Shown here one piece after another: positions 48,228-50,495 of a DNA stretch of 50,495 nt. Origin of the DNA: Saccharothrix deserti (GTDB taxonomy: Bacteria > Actinomycetota > Actinomycetes > Mycobacteriales > Pseudonocardiaceae); assembly GCF_009769385.1 (NCBI RefSeq), contig NZ_VKAB01000054.1, positions 1 to 50,495 on the forward strand, read 5' to 3'. Within the stretch, counting starts at the first letter, position 1, and each line of letters starts with the position of its first letter. The position numbers and the translations under genes are program-made. The notes below the pieces were generated by a model that searched no databases, was not told where the DNA came from, and worked only from the letters and a program-made list of their open reading frames with translations.

Positions 48228-48773
48228 ATGGTCGTACGTCGGACACTGCACGCCGCCGAGTCGGTTCGCGCCGTCGACGGCCCGGCCGACGCGATCGCGC
48301 GGGCAGTGCGGCGGGTGCTGGGCCGCGGCAAGGCCGACCGGCTGCTGCGCGGTGCGTGGCTCGGCCACCCCGTGCACCCGCTGCTGGTGACCGTGCCGAT
48401 CGGCGCCTGGGTGTGCTCCGCGGTGCTCGACGTCGGGTTCGGCCAGCGCACCGCCGCACGGCGGCTGGTGACGATCGGGCTGGCCGCGACGCCGCCGACC
48501 GTGCTGGTCGGCCTGGCGGACTTCTCCCGCCTGAACGTCACCCAGCGGCGCGTAGGCGTCCTGCACGCCGCCGTCAACACCCTCGCGGCGAGCTGCTTCC
48601 TCGCCTCGACCCGGTGCCGCAGCGACCGATCCGCCCGCGCGTGGGGACTGGTGGGGCTGGTGGTGCTCAGCACCGGCGGCGCACTCGGCGGTCACCTGTC
48701 CTACGCGCAAGGAGCCGGTGTCCACCGGTGGCCGGAGGACACGCACGTCCCGGCAGAGAGCCGGTCCCGATGA
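48228..48773 (+). CDS. DUF2231 family membrane protein
   Basis: Protein of 181 aa with about four transmembrane helices. The DUF2231 start is recognisable: GAWLGHPVHPLLVTVPIGAWVCSAVLDVGFG, with the HPVHPLL motif, followed by ATPPTVLVGLADFSRL, VGVLHAAVNTLAASCFLAS and GGALGGHLSYAQGAGV, whose final His is also conserved. Some relatives pair with Rieske or heme proteins; no such partner is adjacent here. ATG at 48228 gives a short cytoplasmic N-terminus; longer in-frame sequence overlaps the upstream gene. Confidence 0.83.
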   Translation: MVVRRTLHAAESVRAVDGPADAIARAVRRVLGRGKADRLLRGAWLGHPVHPLLVTVPIGAWVCSAVLDVGFGQRTAARRLVTIGLAATPPTVLVGLADFSRLNVTQRRVGVLHAAVNTLAASCFLASTRCRSDRSARAWGLVGLVVLSTGGALGGHLSYAQGAGVHRWPEDTHVPAESRSR

Positions 48774-49094
48774 ATCCCGTCAGCAGTCGCTCGGTCGCAC
48801 GCTGAGCCACCCTTCCACCTTGTCGGAGACGACTGTTCGACGGCCCGCCGTTGCCACGCGCCGCAGCAGCGATCACCCACGCCGACCGCCTCTGCCATAG
48901 CGCGCGACTGCGACCGCTGGAGCAGCTCACCGGAGCCAGGGTGCCCGCATGGTGGCGTGCGCAGACCGGCGGAGGCCCTGCCGAAGGTCACCGGGTGTAC
49001 CGCCGACTGCGCTGTTCGGCGGCTGTGCGCACGGTCCGGCCGGTGTCAGCATCAGTCCGCCGCCGCCGCGAGTCCCGTAGAAGGGGATGACGCT
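48774..49094. other. 321-bp gap without a supported gene
   Basis: Between the DUF2231 gene and the esterase-like gene. Only short frames without ribosome sites or recognisable content; no clear promoter or hairpin was seen. Confidence 0.35.
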
Positions 49095-50318
49095 ATGAAG
49101 CGGCGCACGTTGGCTTCCCTGCCCGCGTTGTGGTGGCTGCAATCGCAGACTTCCCCGCCCGCAGCGGCCAGTGGCGGCGACGAGTCGGCACAGGCCGGGC
49201 GGTCGGCGGCGGTGACGGTGTCCGAAGGGCCTTTCGAGTCTCCTGCGGTGGTGCCCGGAAACATCCCGGTGTTCGCCGAGGCCCTCAAGGAGGAGTTGGA
49301 CTTCCCCTTGGCGTGGGGAACATCCCCCATCCGGGATTTCCCGACGTGGCGCCGGACGGCCCGGAACAAAGTGGAGGAACTGCTGTGCCAGGGGCCGGAC
49401 CGCACGCCGTTCGAACGGGAGATCGTCGACGAGCGGGCTGCCGACGGCTACCTCCGGCGCCGGGTGCTGTTCAACGTGACCCGCCACAGCCGGGTGCACG
49501 CGACGATGCTGGTGCCCGACGGGAAGGGACCGTTCCCGGCGGTGCTCCTGCTGCACGACCACGGCTCGAAGTTCGACATAGGCAAGGAGAAGCTCGTCGC
49601 ACCGTGGTACGACGAAGCCCGGCTGTCCTCGGCGCGGGCGTGGGCGGACAAGTACTTCGGCGGCGTCTTCGTGGGAGACGAACTGGCCCGCCGCGGGTAC
49701 GTCGTGCTCGCGGTCGACGCGCTGGGGTGGGGTGATCGTTCGGGTCTTTCCTACGAGGCGCAGCAGGCACTGGCCTCGAACTTCTTCAACCTCGGCTCCT
49801 CGCTGGCCGGTCTGGTGGCGCACGAGGACGTTCGGGCCGCGGCCCTGCTCGCGACATCGCCCGAAGTGGACCGGCGCAGGGTCGCGGCCCTGGGCTTTTC
49901 GATGGGGGCGTTCCGGGCCTGGCAGGTGGCCGCGCTGTCCGATCACGTACGCGCGGCGGTGGCGGCGAACTGGATGACCACCCTGAAAGGGATGATGGTT
50001 TCGGGGAACAACACCCTGCGCGGCCAGTCGGCCTTCTTCATGACCCATCCCGGCCTGTACCGCCACCTGGACATCCCGGACGTCGCCACCATCGCGGCGC
50101 CCAAACCGATGATGTTCTCGGCCGGCGAGTCGGACCCGTTGTTCACCGTGGAGGCGGTCAGCGCGGCGTACCGGAGGATGCGCGCCGTCTGGCGGTCGCA
50201 ACGCGCGGACGAAAAGCTGCACACGAAGATCTGGCCCGGAACCGGCCACGTCTTCACCCCCGAGGCGCAGGCCGAGTCGTTCTCCTGGTTGGACACCCGG
50301 GTCAAGAATGCCCGTTGA
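49095..50318 (+). CDS. Exported alpha/beta hydrolase (dienelactone hydrolase/acetyl-xylan-esterase-like)
   Basis: Hydrolase of 407 aa. The N-terminus (MKRRTLASLPALWWLQSQTS) is a short, possible export signal. Core motifs: VHATMLVPDGKGPFPAVLLLHDHGS with the oxyanion region, RGYVVLAVDALGWGDRSG, nucleophile Ser in ALGFSMGAFRAWQ (GxSxG), acid Asp in SAGESDPLFTVE, and His in WPGTGHVFTPE. This is the layout of large prokaryotic abhydrolases near dienelactone hydrolase and carbohydrate esterases. GAAGGGGA lies about 7 bp before the ATG. Substrate unknown. Downstream sequence to the window end shows nothing. Confidence 0.88.
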   Translation: MKRRTLASLPALWWLQSQTSPPAAASGGDESAQAGRSAAVTVSEGPFESPAVVPGNIPVFAEALKEELDFPLAWGTSPIRDFPTWRRTARNKVEELLCQGPDRTPFEREIVDERAADGYLRRRVLFNVTRHSRVHATMLVPDGKGPFPAVLLLHDHGSKFDIGKEKLVAPWYDEARLSSARAWADKYFGGVFVGDELARRGYVVLAVDALGWGDRSGLSYEAQQALASNFFNLGSSLAGLVAHEDVRAAALLATSPEVDRRRVAALGFSMGAFRAWQVAALSDHVRAAVAANWMTTLKGMMVSGNNTLRGQSAFFMTHPGLYRHLDIPDVATIAAPKPMMFSAGESDPLFTVEAVSAAYRRMRAVWRSQRADEKLHTKIWPGTGHVFTPEAQAESFSWLDTRVKNAR

Positions 50319-50495
50319 AGGCCACCTGCAACGGCGAGTGCGCTGTCACCCGGCCGCCGGTGCCCTAACCCGGATCTTTCGTGTGGGTGACGGCCTGGCT
50401 TGAGACCGTGACCAGTGACTGTTGCGGGTCCTCCTTTCGGTGTTCGGCATGGTCGAGGTGGCCCGTTGTCGGCCGGGTGCCGGCGGGTTCCACTG

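Overview
The window is high-GC DNA with GTG starts, short intergenic gaps, many TetR regulators, cytochrome P450s, F420-type (LLM) and Pnkp/Hen1 genes. This points to a filamentous actinomycete, most likely order Pseudonocardiales (Saccharothrix/Lentzea/Actinosynnema-like). That placement is inferred from gene content and style. No tRNA, rRNA, CRISPR array, transposase or integrase was seen.

Left part (1-17.7 kb). A minus-strand unit encodes a DrrAB-like ABC exporter with a DesK-type kinase and LuxR-type regulator (125-3587). A perfect 20-bp palindrome and five 22-bp tandem repeats lie upstream of it, then a TetR gene divergent from a small IsdG-type monooxygenase that keeps the Asn/Trp/His triad. 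Next come a DUF305 lipoprotein, a secreted LVIVD-repeat protein, an orphan protein with faint ADP-ribosyltransferase features, a complete binding-protein-dependent ABC importer (8003-11885), a chimeric secreted-protein pseudogene and the Pnkp/Hen1 RNA-repair pair (13664-17547).

Middle part (17.7-31 kb). A detoxification-like redox module holds two P450s, an AIF-type ferredoxin reductase, a 3Fe-4S ferredoxin, two paralogous TetR regulators and an MFS exporter. The same dyad, TAAGTCA-N6-TGAYTTA, occurs before P450 #1, before TetR #1 (head of the ferredoxin/reductase/P450 run) and before the MFS gene, so these look like one regulon. It is followed by a thioredoxin-reductase-like flavoprotein, a GH64 beta-1,3-glucanase with a CebR-like operator, and an aldo/keto reductase, MmyB-type regulator, LLM oxidoreductase and GNAT gene.

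Right part (31.3-43.9 kb) is the most interesting. A plus-strand operon of three overlapping large genes encodes (i) a degenerate kinase domain fused to an SF1 (Upf1/COG1112-like) helicase, (ii) a protein with two intact phospholipase-D HKD motifs, and (iii) a helical-repeat protein ending in a GHKL ATPase domain. The first two match the architecture known for type I Mokosh anti-phage systems. The GHKL gene, a tail-to-tail overlapping gene with a DNA-binding-like domain plus a response-regulator receiver, and a divergent gene joining a nucleoside-deoxyribosyltransferase/TIR-like domain to S1 RNA-binding repeats look like additions not described for that system as I know it.

The end (44.4-50.5 kb) has a chain of translationally coupled tiny ORFs (one with a CxxCxxxC tail) leading into a RhiA-like protein, then a cysteine-dioxygenase-like cupin, an alcohol dehydrogenase remnant, several small conserved proteins and an exported alpha/beta hydrolase.
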